64,000 nt of DNA. Source: Hydractinia symbiolongicarpus (lineage: Eukaryota; Cnidaria; Hydrozoa; Anthoathecata; Hydractiniidae). Under the pieces are notes generated by a model. It had not been told where the DNA came from, made no database searches, and worked only from the letters and a program-made list of their open reading frames with translations. Position 1 is the stretch's first letter. Each line of letters begins with the position of its first letter. Of the stretch, positions 41,607-54,521 are shown piece by piece. The translations under genes and the position numbers were made by a program. The stretch is taken from the NCBI RefSeq assembly GCF_029227915.1, contig NC_079877.1, forward strand, positions 7,256,001 through 7,320,000. Direction: 5' to 3'.

Positions 41607-43682
41607 GTTATCGCACGCCGAAGAAATAGAGACAGTTTCAAAAACTACATTTCATTGACTTTCTAACGGTGTCAATCCGTTTGAGTTACAATGCTTGCGT
41701 CACATATTCGTACCAACATGTATTTAGTGATTTCCTTCCGATATTACTAAGTTGTATCGCTTTCAACAGAGAAACGATTGACTGTGGGAATTAATTCAAC
41801 TGATTCTGGACTGTGACCTTATAAATGTAATAAATGGGCCATTTTGACTAGAAGAAATAACATTCTCCTTAATTTGACATGATTGATGGAACTCACCGAT
41901 TACACTAGGCTCTGTGGTAGCGCTTTACCTAAAAATGTAGATAAATAAGTCCCCTCTTACTGTGGGACCAATCCTAGCCGTTATCGCACGCCGAAGAAAT
42001 AGAGACAGTTTCAAAAACTACATTTCATTGACTTTCTAACGGTGTCAATCCGTTTGAGTTACAATGGTTGCGTCACATATTCGTACCAACATGTATTTAG
42101 TGATTTCCTTCCGATATTACTAAGTTGTATTGCTTTCAACAGAGAAACAATTGACCGCGGGAATTAATTCAACTGATTCTGGACTGTGACCTTATAAATG
42201 TAATAAATGGGCCATTTTGACTAGAAGAAATAACATTCTCCTTAATTTGACATGATTGATGGAACTCACCGATTACACTAGGCTCTGTGGTAGCGCTTTA
42301 CCTAAAAATGTAGATAAATAAGTCTCCTCTTACTGTGGGACCAATCCTAGCCGTTAGCGCGCGCTGAAGATATAGAGACAGTTTCAAAAACTACATTTCA
42401 TTGACTTTCTAACGGTGTCAATCCGTTTGAGTTACAATGGTTGCGTCACATATTCGTACCAACATGTATTTAGTGATTTCCTTCCGATATTACTAAGTTG
42501 TATCGCTTTCAACAGAGAAACGATTGACTGTGGGACTTAATTGAACTGATTTTGTACTTTGACCTTATAAATGTAATAAATGGGCCATTTTGACTAGAAG
42601 AAATAACATTCTCCTTAATTTGACATGATTGATGGAACTCACCGATTACACTAGGCTCTGTGGTAGCGCTTTACCTAAAAATGTAGATAAATAAGTCTCC
42701 TCTTACTGTGGGACCAATCCTGGCCATTATCGCGCGCTGAAGAAATAGAGACAGTTTTAAAAACTACATTTTAATGACCTTCTAACGGTGTCAATCCGTT
42801 TCAGTTACAATGGTTGCGTCATATATTCGTACGAACATGTATTTAGTGATTTCCTTCCGATAATACTAAGTTGTATCGCTTTCAACAGTGAAACGATTGA
42901 CTGTGGGACTTAGTTGAACTGATTTTAGACTTTGACCTTATAAATGTGATAAATGAGTCATCTTGACTACAAGAAATGACATTCTTCTTAGTTTGACATG
43001 ATTGATGGAACTCACCGATTACACTGGGCGCTGTGGTAACGCTTTATTTAAAAATTTAGATAAATAAGTCATTTTGTACTGTGGGACAAATCCTAGCCGT
43101 TATCGCGCGCTGAAGAAATAGAGACAGTTTCCAAAACTAAATTTCATTGATTTTCTAACGGTGTCAATCCGTTTGAGTTACAACAGTTGCGTCACACATT
43201 CGTACCAACATGTATTTAGTTATTTTTTTCCGATATTACAAAGTTGTATCGCTTTCAACAGTGAAACGATTGACTGTGGGACTTAGTTGAACTGATTTTA
43301 GACTTTGACCTTATAAATGTGATAAATGAGTCATTTTGACTACAAGAAATGACATTCTTCTTAGTTTGACATGATTGATGGAACTCACCGATTACACTGG
43401 GCGCTGTGGTAGCGCTTTATTTAAAAATTAAGATATTTAAGTCATTTTGTACTGTGGGAACAATCCTAGCCGTTATCGCGCGTTGAAGAAATAGAGACAG
43501 TTTCAAAAACTACATTTCATTGACTTTCTAACTGTGTCAATCCGTTTGACTTACAACGGTTGCGTCACATCATCGTACCAACATGTATTTAGTGATTTTC
43601 TTCCGATATTACTAAGTTGTATCGCTTTCAACAGCGAAACGATTGACTGTGGGACTTAATTGAACTGATTTTGAACTTTGAC
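41607..43682. repeat. Transition from C to D monomers
   Basis: Monomers start at 41818 (C), 42191 (C with a swapped middle), 42564 (C turning into D), 42937 (D) and 43310 (D). At 42191 the usual ttatcgcacgccgaag of C is replaced by ttagcgcgcgctgaag, a patch from another subfamily. At 42564 the C front joins ctggccattatcgcgcgctg and a D tail. The last pair resembles the D monomers near 15.7-17.2 kb (gacaaatcc, caacagttgcg). Confidence 0.88.
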
Positions 43683-46600
43683 CTTATAAATGTAATAAAT
43701 GAGCCATTTTGACTAGAAGAAATGACATTCTCCTTAATTTGACATGATTGATGAAACTCACCGATTACACTGGGCGCTGTGGTAACGCTTTATTTAAAAA
43801 TTAAGATAAATAAGTCATTTTGTACTGTGGGACCAATCCTAGCCGTTAGCGCGCGCTAAAGATATAGAGACAGTTTCAAAAACTACATTTCATTGACTTT
43901 CTAACGGTGTCAATCCGTTTGAGTTAGAACGTTTGCGTCACATAATCGTACCAACATGTATTTAGTGATTTTCTTCCGATATTACTAAGTTGTATCGCTT
44001 TCAACAGAGAAACGATTGACTGTGGGACTTAATTGAACTGATTTTGGACTTTGACCTTATAAATGTAATGAATGAGCCATTTTGACTAGAAGAAATAACA
44101 TTCTCCTTAATTTGACATGATTGATGGAACTCACCGATTACACTGGGCGCTGTGGTAACGGTTTATTTAAAAATTAAGATAAATAAGTCATTTTGTACTG
44201 TGGGACCAATCCTAGCCGTTATCGCGCGCTGAAGAAATAGAGACAGTTTCAAAAACTACATTTCATTGACTTTCTAACTGTGTCAATCCGTTTGACTTAC
44301 AACGGTTGCGTCGAATAATCGTACCAACATGTATTTAGTGATTTTCTTCCGATATTACTAAGTTGTATCGCTTTCAACAGTGAAACGATTGACTGTGGGA
44401 CTTAATTGAACTGATTTTGGACTTTGACCTTATAAATGTGATAAATGAGTCATTTTGACTACAAGAAATGATATTCTTCTTAATTTGACATGATTGCTGG
44501 AACTCAGCGATTACACTGGACCCTGTGGTAGCGATTCATTCAAAAATTTAGATAAATAAGTCATTTTTACTGTGGGACCAATCCTAGCCGTTAGCGCGCG
44601 CTGAAGATATAGAGACAGTTTCAAAAACTACATTTCATTGACTTTCTAACGGTGTCAATCCGTTTGAGTTACAACGGTTGCGTCACATATTCGTACCAAC
44701 ATGTATTTAGTGATTTCCTTCCGATATTATTAAGTTTTATCGCTTTTAACAGTGAAACGGTTGACCGTGGGAATTAATTCAATGATTCTGGACTGTGACC
44801 TTATAAATGTGATTAATGCGCCAATTGGTCTCCAAGGAATAACATTCTTCTTAATTTGACATGATTGCTGGAATTCAGCGGTTACATTAGGCTCTGCGGT
44901 AGCGCTTTATTTAAAAATTTAGATAAATAAGATTTTCTTACTGTGGGACCAATCCTGGCCGTTACCATGCGCTGAAGAAATAAAGACATTCTCAAAAACT
45001 ACATTTCATTGATTTCTTGGCGGTATAATTCCGTTTGAGTTACAACGGTTGCGTCACATATTCGTACCAACATGTATTTAGCGAAAGTATTCGGATATTA
45101 CTAGGTTGCATCGCTTTTAACTGTGAAACGTTTGACTGTGGGACTTAATTGAACTGATTTTGGACTTTGACCTTATAAATGTGATAAATGAGTCATTTTT
45201 ACTACAAGAAATGATATTCTTCTTAATTTGACATGATTGCTGGAACTCAGCGATTACACTGGACCCTGTGGTAGCGATTCATTCAAAAATTTAGATAAAT
45301 AAGTCATTTTTACTGTGGGACCAATCCTAGCCGTTAGCGCGCGCTGAAGATATAGAGACAGTTTCAAAAACTACATTTCATTGACTTTCTAACGGTATCA
45401 ATCCGTTTGAGTTACAACGGTTGCGTCACATATTCGTACCAACATGTATTTAGCGAAAGTATTCGGATATTACTAGGTTGTATCGCTTTCAACAGTGAAA
45501 CGATTGACTGTGGGACTTAATTGAACTGATTTTGGACTTTGACCTTATAAATGTAATAAATGAGCCATTTTGACTAGAAGAAATAACATTCTCCTTAATT
45601 TGACATGATTGATGAAACTCAGCGATTACACTGGGCGCTGTGGTAGTGCTTTGTTTAAGAGTTAAGATAAATAAGTCATTTATTACTGTGGAAACAATCC
45701 TAGTCGTTATCGCACGCCGAAGAAATAGAGACAGTTTAAAAAACTACATTTCATTGACTTTCTAACGTTGTGAATCCGTTTGAGTTACAACGGTTGCGTC
45801 ACATAATCGTACCAACATGTATTTACTGATTTCCTTCCGATATTACTAAGTTGTATCGCTTTTAACAGTGAAACGATTGACCGTGGGAATTAATTCAACT
45901 GATTCTGGACTGTGACCTTATAAATGTAATAAATGAGCCATTTTGACTAGAAGAAATAACATACTCCTTAATTTGACATGATTGATGAAACTCACCGATT
46001 ACACTGGGCGCTGTGGTAACGCTTTATTTAAAAATTTAGATAAATAAGTCATTTTGTACTGTGGGGCCAATCCTAGCCGTTATCGCGCGCTGAAGAAATT
46101 GAAACAGTTTCCAAAACTAAATTTCATTGATTTTCTAACGGTGTCAATCCGTTTGAGTTACAACGGTTGCGTCACACATTCGTACCAACATGTATTTAGT
46201 GATTTTTTTCCGATATTACTAAGTTGTATCGCTTTCAACAGTGAAACGATTGACTGTGGGACTTAATTGAACTGATTTTGGACTTTGACGTTATAAATGT
46301 GATAAATGAGTCATTTTGACTACAACAAATGATATTCTTCTTAATTTGACATGATTGCTGGAACTCAGCGATTACACTGGGCGCTGTGGTAAGGATTTAT
46401 TTAAAAATTAAGATAAATAAGTCAATTTTTTTGTGGGACCAATCCTAGCCGTTTTCGCGCGCTGAAGAAATAGAGACAGTTTCTAAAACTAAATTTCATT
46501 GATTTTCTAACGGTGTCAATCCGTTTGAGTTACAACGGTTGCGTAACACATTCGTACCAACATGTATTTAGTGATTTTTTTCCGATATTACTAAGTTGTA

Positions 46601-47405
46601 TCGCTTTCAACAGTGAAACGATTGACTGTGGGACTTAATTGAACTGATTTTGGACTTTGACCTTATAAATGTGATAAATGAGACATTTTGACTACAAGAA
46701 ATGATATTCTTCTTAATTTGACATGATTGCCGGAACTCAGCGATTACACTTGACCCTGTGGTAGCGATTAATTTAAAAATTTAGATAAATAAGTCATTTT
46801 TACTGTGGAACCAATCCTGGCCGTTAGCGCGCGCTGAAGATATAGAGACACTTTCAAAAACTCCATTTCATTGACTTTCTAACGGTGTCAATCCGTTTGA
46901 GTTACAACGGTTGCGTCACATAATCGTACCAACATGTATTTAGTGGTTTCCTTCCGATAATACTAAGTTGTATCGCTTTCAACAGTGAAACGATTGACTG
47001 TGGGACTTAATTGAACTGATTTTGAACTTTGACCTTATAAATGTGATAAATGAGTCATTTTGACTACAGGAAATGATATTCTTCTTAATTTGACATGATT
47101 GCCGGAACTCAGCGAATACACTGGACCCTGTGGTAGCGATTCATTTAAAAATTTAGATAAATAAGTCATTTTTACTGTAGGACCAATCCTAGCCGTTAGC
47201 GCGCGCTGAAGATATAGAGACAGTTTCAAAAACTCCATTTCATTGACTTTCTAACGGTGTCAATCCGTTTGAGTTACAACGGTTGCGTCACATAATCGTA
47301 CCAACATGTATTAACTGATTTTTTTCCGATATTACTAAGTTGTATCGCTTTCAACAGTGAAACGATTGACTGTGGGACTTAGTTGAACTGATTTTGGACC
47401 TTGAC

Positions 47406-47438
47406 CTTATACCTTATAAATGTAATAATGTAATTGAC
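47406..47438. repeat. 33-bp local duplication at a monomer start, copy 1
   Basis: The monomer start is stuttered. ttgaccttat is followed by accttataaatgtaataatg, then ttgaccttataaatg begins again at 47439. The monomer becomes about 406 bp. The same insert is at 58617, so it predates the long duplication. Confidence 0.92.
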
Positions 47439-48183
47439 CTTATAAATGTAATAAATGAGCCATTTTGACTAAAAGAAATAACATTCTTCTTAATTTGACA
47501 TGATTGATGGAACTCAGCGATTACACTGGGCGCTGTAGTAGCGCTTCGTTTAAGAGTTAAGATAAATAAGTAATTTACTACTGTGGATACAATCCTGGCC
47601 GTTACCATGCGCTGAAGAAATAAAGACATTCTCAAAAACTACATTTCATTGATTTCTTGGCGGTATAATTCCGTTTGAGTTAGAACGGTTGCGTCACATA
47701 TTCGTACCAACATGTATTTAGCGAAAGTATTCGGATATTACTAGGTTGCATCGCTTTTAACTGTGAAACGTTTGACTGTGCGACTTAATTGAACTGATTT
47801 TGAACTTTGACCTTATAAATGTTATAAGTGAGACAATTGTACACCAAGAAATACCATTCTTCTTAATTTGACATGATTGCTGGAACTCAGCGATTACACT
47901 GGACCCTGTGGTAGCGATTCATTCAAAAATTTAGATAAATAAGTCATTTTTACTGTGGGACCAATCCTAGCCGTTAGCGCGCGCTGAAGATATAGAGACA
48001 GTTTCAAAAACTACATTTCATTGACTTTCTAACGGTGTCAATCCGTTTGAGTTACAACGGTTGCGTCACATATTCGTACCAACATGTATTTAGTGATTTC
48101 CTTCCGATATTACTAAGTTGTATCGCTTTTAACAGTGAAACGATTGACCGTGGGAATTAATTCAACTGATTCTGGACTGTGAC

Positions 48184-48554
48184 CTTGTAAATGTAATAAA
48201 TGAGCCATTTTGACTAGAAGAAATAACATTCTCCTTAATTTGACATGATTGCTGGAACTCAGCGATTACACTGGGCGCTGTGGTAACGGTTTATTTAAAA
48301 ATTAAGATAAATAAGATTTTCTTACTGTGGGACCAATCCCGGCCGTTACCATGCGCTGAAGAAATAAAGACATTCTCAAAAACTACATTTCATTGATTTC
48401 TTGGCGGTATAATTCCGTTTGAGTTACAACGGTTGCGTCACATATTCGTACCAACATGTATTTAGCGAAAGTATTCGGATATTACTAGGTTGCATCGCTT
48501 TTAACTGTGAACGTTTGACTGTGCGACTTAATTGAACTGATTTTGAACTTTGAC
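48184..48554. repeat. Hybrid C'/A monomer, conversion-like patch
   Basis: The front (ttgtaaatgtaataaatg to ggtaacggtttattt) is identical to the front of the monomer at 48928. The rear (ataagattttcttac, gttaccatgcgctg, agcgaaagtattcgg) is type A. The paralogous position at 59394 is a full A monomer, with matching sequence on both sides. Confidence 0.9.
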
Positions 48555-49090
48555 CTTATAAATGTTATAAGTGAGACAATTGGATACCAAGAAATACCAT
48601 ACTTCTTAATTTGACATGATTGCTGGAACTCAGCGGTTACACTGGACCCTGTGGTAGCGATTCATTCAAAAATTTAGATAAGTAAGTCATTTATTACTGT
48701 GGAAACAATCCTAGCCGTTATCGCACGCCGAAGAAATAGAGACAGTTTCAAAAACTACATTTCATTGACTTTCTAACGGTGTCAATCCGTTTGAGTTACA
48801 AAGGTTGCGTCACATATTCGTACCAACATGTATTTAGTGATTTCCTTCCGATATTACTAAGTTGTATCGCTTTTAACAGTGAAACGATTGACCGTGGGAA
48901 TTAATTCAACTGATTCTGGACTGTGACCTTGTAAATGTAATAAATGAGCCATTTTGACTAGAAGAAATAACATTCTCCTTAATTTGACATGATTGCTGGA
49001 ACTCAGCGATTACACTGGGCGCTGTGGTAACGGTTTATTTAAAAATTAAGATAAATAAGTCATTTTGTACTGTGGGACCAATCCTAGCCG

Positions 49091-51700
49091 TTATCGCGCG
49101 CTGAAGAAGTAGAGACAGTTTCAAAAACTACATTTCATTGACTTTCTAACGGTGTCAATCCGTTTGACTTACAACGGTTGCGTCACATAATCGTACCAAC
49201 ATGTATTTAGTGATTTTCTTCCGATATTACTAAGTTGTATCGCTTTCAACAGTGAAACGATTGACTGTGGGACTTAATTGAACTGATTTTGGACTTTGAC
49301 CTTATAAATGTGATAAATGAGTCATTTTGACTAGAAGAAATAACATTCTCCTTAATTTGACATGATTGATGAAACTCACCGATTACACCGGGCGCTGTGG
49401 TAACGCTTTATTTAAAAATTAAGATAATTAAGTCATTTTGTACTGTGGGACCAATCCTAGCCGTTATCGCGCGTTGAAGAAATAGAGACAGTTTCAAAAA
49501 ATACATTTCATTGACTTTCTAACGGTGTCAATCCGTTTGACTTACAACGGTTGCGTCACATAATCGTACCAACATGTATTTAGTGATTTTCTTCCGATAT
49601 TACTAAGTTGTATCGCTTTCAACAGTGAAACGATTGACTGTGGGACTTAATTGAACTCATTTTGGACTTTGACCTTATAAATGTAATAAATGAGCCATTT
49701 TGACTAGAAGAAATAACATTCTCCTTAATTTGACATGATTGATGAAAATCAGCGATTACACTGGGCGCTCTGGTAGCGCTTTGTTTAAGAGTTAAGATAA
49801 ATAAGTCATTTATTACTGTGGAAACAATCCTAGCCGTTATCGCACGCCGAAGAAATAGAGACAGTTTCAAAAACTACATTTCATTGACTTTCTAACGGTG
49901 TCAATCCGTTTGAGTTACAACGGTTGCGTCACATATTCGTACCAACATGTATTTAGTGATTTCCTTCCGATATTACTAAGTTGTATCGCTTTTAACAGTG
50001 AAACGATTGACCGTGGGAATTAATTCAACTGATTCTGGACTGTGACCTTATAAATGTAATAAATGAGCCATTTTGACTAGAAAAAATAACATTCTCCTTA
50101 ATTTGACATGATTGATGAAACTCACCGATTACACTGGGCGCTGTGGTAACGCTTTATTTAAAAATTAAGATAAATAAGTCATTTTGTACTGTGGGACCAA
50201 TCCTAGCCGTTATCACGCGTTGAAGAAATAGAGACAGTTTCAAAAATTACATTTCATTGACTTTGTCACTGTGTCAATCCGTTTGACTTACAACGGTTGC
50301 GTCACATCATCGTACCAACATGTATTTAGTGATTTTCTTCCGATATTACTAAGTTGTATCGCTTTTAACAGTGAAACGATTGACCGTGGGAATTAATTCA
50401 ACTGATTCTGGACTGTGACCTTATAAATGTAATAAATGAGCCATTTTGACTAGAAGAAATAACATTCTCCTTAATTTGACATGATTGATGAAACTCACCG
50501 ATTACACTGGGCGCTGTGGTAACGCTTTATTTAAAAATTAAGATATTTAAGTCATTTTGTACTGTGGGAACAATCCTAGCCGTTATCGCGCGTTGAAGAA
50601 ATAGAGACAGTTTCAAAAACTACATTTCATTGACTTTCTAACTGTGTCAATCCGTTTGACTTACAACGGTTGTGTCACATCATCGTACCAACATGTATTT
50701 AGTGATTTTCTTCCGATATTACTAAGTTGTATCGCTTTCAACAGCGAAACGATTGACTGTGGGACTTAATTGAACTGATTTTGAACTTTGACCTTATAAA
50801 TGTAATAAATGAGCCATTTTGACTAGAAGAAATGACATTCTCCTTAATTTGACATGATTGATGAAACTCACCGATTACACTGGGCGCTGTGGTAACGCTT
50901 TATTTAAAAATTAAGATAAATAAGTCATTTTGTACTGTGGGACCAATCCTAGCCGTTAGCACGCGCTAAAGATATAGAGACAGTTTCAAAAACTACATTT
51001 CATTGACTTTCTAACGGTGTCAATCCGTTTGAGTTAGAACGTTTGCGTCACATAATCGTACCAACATGTATTTAGTGATTTTCTTCCGATATTACTAAGT
51101 TGTATCGCTTTCAACAGAGAAACGATTGACTGTGGGACTTAATTGAACTGATTTTGGACTTTGACCTTATAAATGTAATGAATGAGCCATTTTGACTAGA
51201 AGAAATAACATTCTCCTTAATTTGACATGATTGATGGAACTCACCGATTACACTGGGCGCTGTGGTAACGGTTTATTTAAAAATTAAGATAAATAAGTCA
51301 TTTTTTACTGTGGGACCAATCCTAGCCGTTATCGCGCGCTGAAGAAATAGAGACAGTTTCACTAACTACATTTCATTGACTTTCTAACGGTGTCAATCCG
51401 TTTGACTTACAACGGTTGCGTCACATAATCGTACCATCATGTATTTAGTGATTTTCTTCCGATATTACTAAGTTGTATCGCTTTCAACAGTGAAACGATT
51501 GACTGTGGGACTTAATTGAACTGATTTTGGACTTTGACCTTATAAATGTGATAAATGAGTCATTTTGACTACAAGAAATGATATTCTTCTTAATTTGACA
51601 TGATTGCTGGAACTCAGCGATTACACTGGACCCTGTGGTAGCGATTCATTCAAAAATTTAGATAAATAAGTCATTTTTACTGTGGGACCAATCCTAGCCG
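49091..51700. repeat. Seven-monomer tandem duplication, 2610 bp, copy 1
   Basis: Monomers inside start at 49301 (D/C'), 49674 (E), 50047 (C'), 50420 (C'), 50793 (C'), 51166 (C') and 51539 (D, start). Shared markers with copy 2 are gaagaagtagag (49103 and 51713), gaactcattttgg, gatgaaaatcagcg, ggcgctctggtag, gatatttaagtc, gtgtcacatcatcg and gtaatgaatgagcc. Confidence 0.93.
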
Positions 51701-54310
51701 TTAGCGCGCGCTGAAGAAGTAGAGACAGTTTCAAAAACTACATTTCATTGACTTTCTAACGGTGTCAATCCGTTTGACTTACAACGGTTGCGTCACATAA
51801 TCGTACCAACATGTATTTAGTGATTTTCTTCCGATATTACTAAGTTGTATCGCTTTCAACAGTGAAACGATTGACTGTGGGACTTAATTGAACTGATTTT
51901 GGACTTTGACCTTATAAATGTGATAAATGAGTCATTTTGACTAGAAGAAATAACATTCTCCTTAATTTGACATGATTGATGAAACTCACCGATTACACCG
52001 GGCGCTGTGGTAACGCTTTATTTAAAAATTAAGATAATTAAGTCATTTTGTACTGTGGGACCAATCCTAGCCGTTATCGCGCGTTGAAGAAATAGAGACA
52101 GTTTCAAAAAATACATTTCATTGACTTTCTAACGGTGTCAATCCGTTTGACTTACAACGGTTGCGTCACATAATCGTACCAACATGTATTTAGTGATTTT
52201 CTTCCGATATTACTAAGTTGTATCGCTTTCAACAGTGAAACGATTGACTGTGGGACTTAATTGAACTCATTTTGGACTTTGACCTTATAAATGTAATAAA
52301 TGAGCCATTTTGACTAGAAGAAATAACATTCTCCTTAATTTGACATGATTGATGAAAATCAGCGATTACACTGGGCGCTCTGGTAGCGCTTTGTTTAAGA
52401 GTTAAGATAAATAAGTCATTTATTACTGTGGAAACAATCCTAGCCGTTATCGCACGCTGAAGAAATAGAGACAGTTTCAAAAACTACATTTCATTGACTT
52501 TCTAACGGTGTCAATCCGTTTGAGTTACAACGGTTGCGTCACATATTCGTACCAACATGTATTTAGTGATTTCCTTCCGATATTACTAAGTTGTATCGCT
52601 TTTAACAGTGAAACGATTGACCGTGGGAATTAATTCAACTGATTCTGGACTGTGACCTTATAAATGTAATAAATGAGCCATTTTGACTAGAAGAAATAAC
52701 ATTCTCCTTAATTTGACATGATTGATGAAACTCACCGATTACACTGGGCGCTGTGGTAACGCTTTATTTAAAAATTAAGATAAATAAGTCATTTTGTACT
52801 GTGGGACCAATCCTAGCCGTTATCGCGCGTTGAAGAAATAGAGACAGTTTCAAAAATTACATTTCATTGACTTTCTCACTGTGTCAATCCGTTTGACTTA
52901 CAACGGTTGCGTCACATAATCGTACCAACATGTATTTAGTGATTTTCTTCCGATATTACTAAGTGGTATCGCTTTCAACAGTGAAACGATTGACTGTGGG
53001 ACTTAATTGAACTGATTTTGGACTTTGACCTTATAAATGTAATAAATGAGCCATTTTGACTAGAAGAAATAACATTCTCCTTAATTTGACATGATTGATG
53101 AAACTCACCGATTACACTGGTCGCTGTGGTAACGCTTTATTTAAAAATTAAGATATTTAAGTCATTTTGTACTGTGGGAACAATCCTAGCCGTTATCGCG
53201 CGTTGAAGAAATAGAGACAGTTTCAAAAACTACATTTCATTGACTTTCTAACTGTGTCAATCCGTTTGACTGACAACGGTTGTGTCACATCATCGTACCA
53301 ACATGTATTTAGTGATTTTCTTCCGATATTACTAAGTTGTATCGCTTTCAACAGCGAAACGATTGACTGTGGGACTTAATTGAACTGATTTTGAACTTTG
53401 ACCTTATAAATGTAATAAATGAGCCATTTTGACTAGAAAAAATGACATTCTCCTTAATTTGACATGATTGATGAAACTCACCGATTACAATGGGCGCTGT
53501 GGTAACGCTTTATTTAAAAATTAAGATAAATAAGTCATTTTGTACTGTGGGACCAATCCTAGCCGTTAGCACGCGCTAAAGATATAGAGACAGTTTCAAA
53601 AACTACATTTCATTGACTTTCTAACGGTGTCAATCCGTTTGAGTTAGAACGTTTGCGTCACATAATCGTACCAACATGTATTTAGTGATTTTCTTCCGAT
53701 ATTACTAAGTTGTATCGCTTTCAACAGAGAAACGATTGACTGTGGGACTTAATTGAACTGATTTTGGACTTTGACCTTATAAATGTAATGAATGAGCCAT
53801 TTTGACTAGAAGAAATAACATTCTCCTTAATTTGACATGATTGATGGAACTCACCGATTACACCGGGCGCTGTGGTAACGGTTTATTTAAAAATTAAGAT
53901 AAATAAGTCATTTTGTACTGTGGGACCAATCCTAGCCGTTATCGTGCGCTGAAGAAATAGAGACAGTTTCAAAAACTACATTTCATTGACTTTCTAACTG
54001 TGTCAATCCGTTTGACTTACAACGGTTGCGTCGAATAATCGTACCAACATGTATTTAGTGATTTTCTTCCGATATTACTAAGTTGTATCGCTTTCAACAG
54101 TGAAACGATTGACTGTGGGACTTAATTGAACTGATTTTGGACTTTGACCTTATATATGTAATAAATGAGCCATTTTGATTAGAAGAAATAACATTCTCCC
54201 TAATTTGACATGATTGATGAAACTCACCGATTACACTGGGCGCTGTGGTAACGCTTTATTTAAAAATTAAGATAAATAAGTCATTTTTTACTGTGGGACC
54301 AATCCTAGCC
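51701..54310. repeat. Seven-monomer tandem duplication, 2610 bp, copy 2, with an added monomer at its end
   Basis: Monomers inside start at 51911, 52284 (E), 52657, 53030, 53403, 53776 and 54149. The pattern follows copy 1 to 53776. The end of 53776 (gcgtcgaataatcg at about 54028) instead matches the monomer at 44056. An extra monomer (54149, opening tatatgtaataaatg) precedes the cactaactac marker, which is therefore 2983 bp (eight monomers) from its mate near 51360. Confidence 0.88.
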
Positions 54311-54521
54311 GTTATCGCGCGCTGAAGAAATAGAGACAGTTTCACTAACTACATTTCATTGACTTTCTAACGGTGTCAATCCGTTTGACTTACAACGGTT
54401 GCGTCACATAATCGTACCATCATGTATTTAGTGATTTTCTTCCGATATTACTAAGTTGTATCGCTTTCAACAGTGAAACGATTGACTGTGGGACTTAATT
54501 GAACTGATTTTGGACTTTGAC

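Larger units (their letters stand above)
43683..49300. repeat. C'/D/E domain; source-like copy of the segment near 53.4-60.9 kb
   Basis: Monomers start at 43683 (C'), 44056 (C'), 44429 (D), 44800 (A), 45172 (D), 45544 (E), 45917 (C'), 46290 (D), 46662 (D), 47034 (D), 47406 (E with 33-bp insert), 47812 (B), 48184 (hybrid C'/A), 48555 (B with E-like tail) and 48928 (C'). The order and private markers recur downstream. 44429-46289 matches 54522-56382 at an offset of 10093 bp. 46662-49673 matches about 57873-60883 at 11210-11211 bp. Which copy is the donor cannot be told from the sequence alone. Confidence 0.9.

Noticed and set aside
46054-46266. Plus-strand open frame of 70 codons
   Set aside because: It lies within ordinary D satellite. 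Neighbouring monomers break the same frame, and there is no sign of coding constraint.
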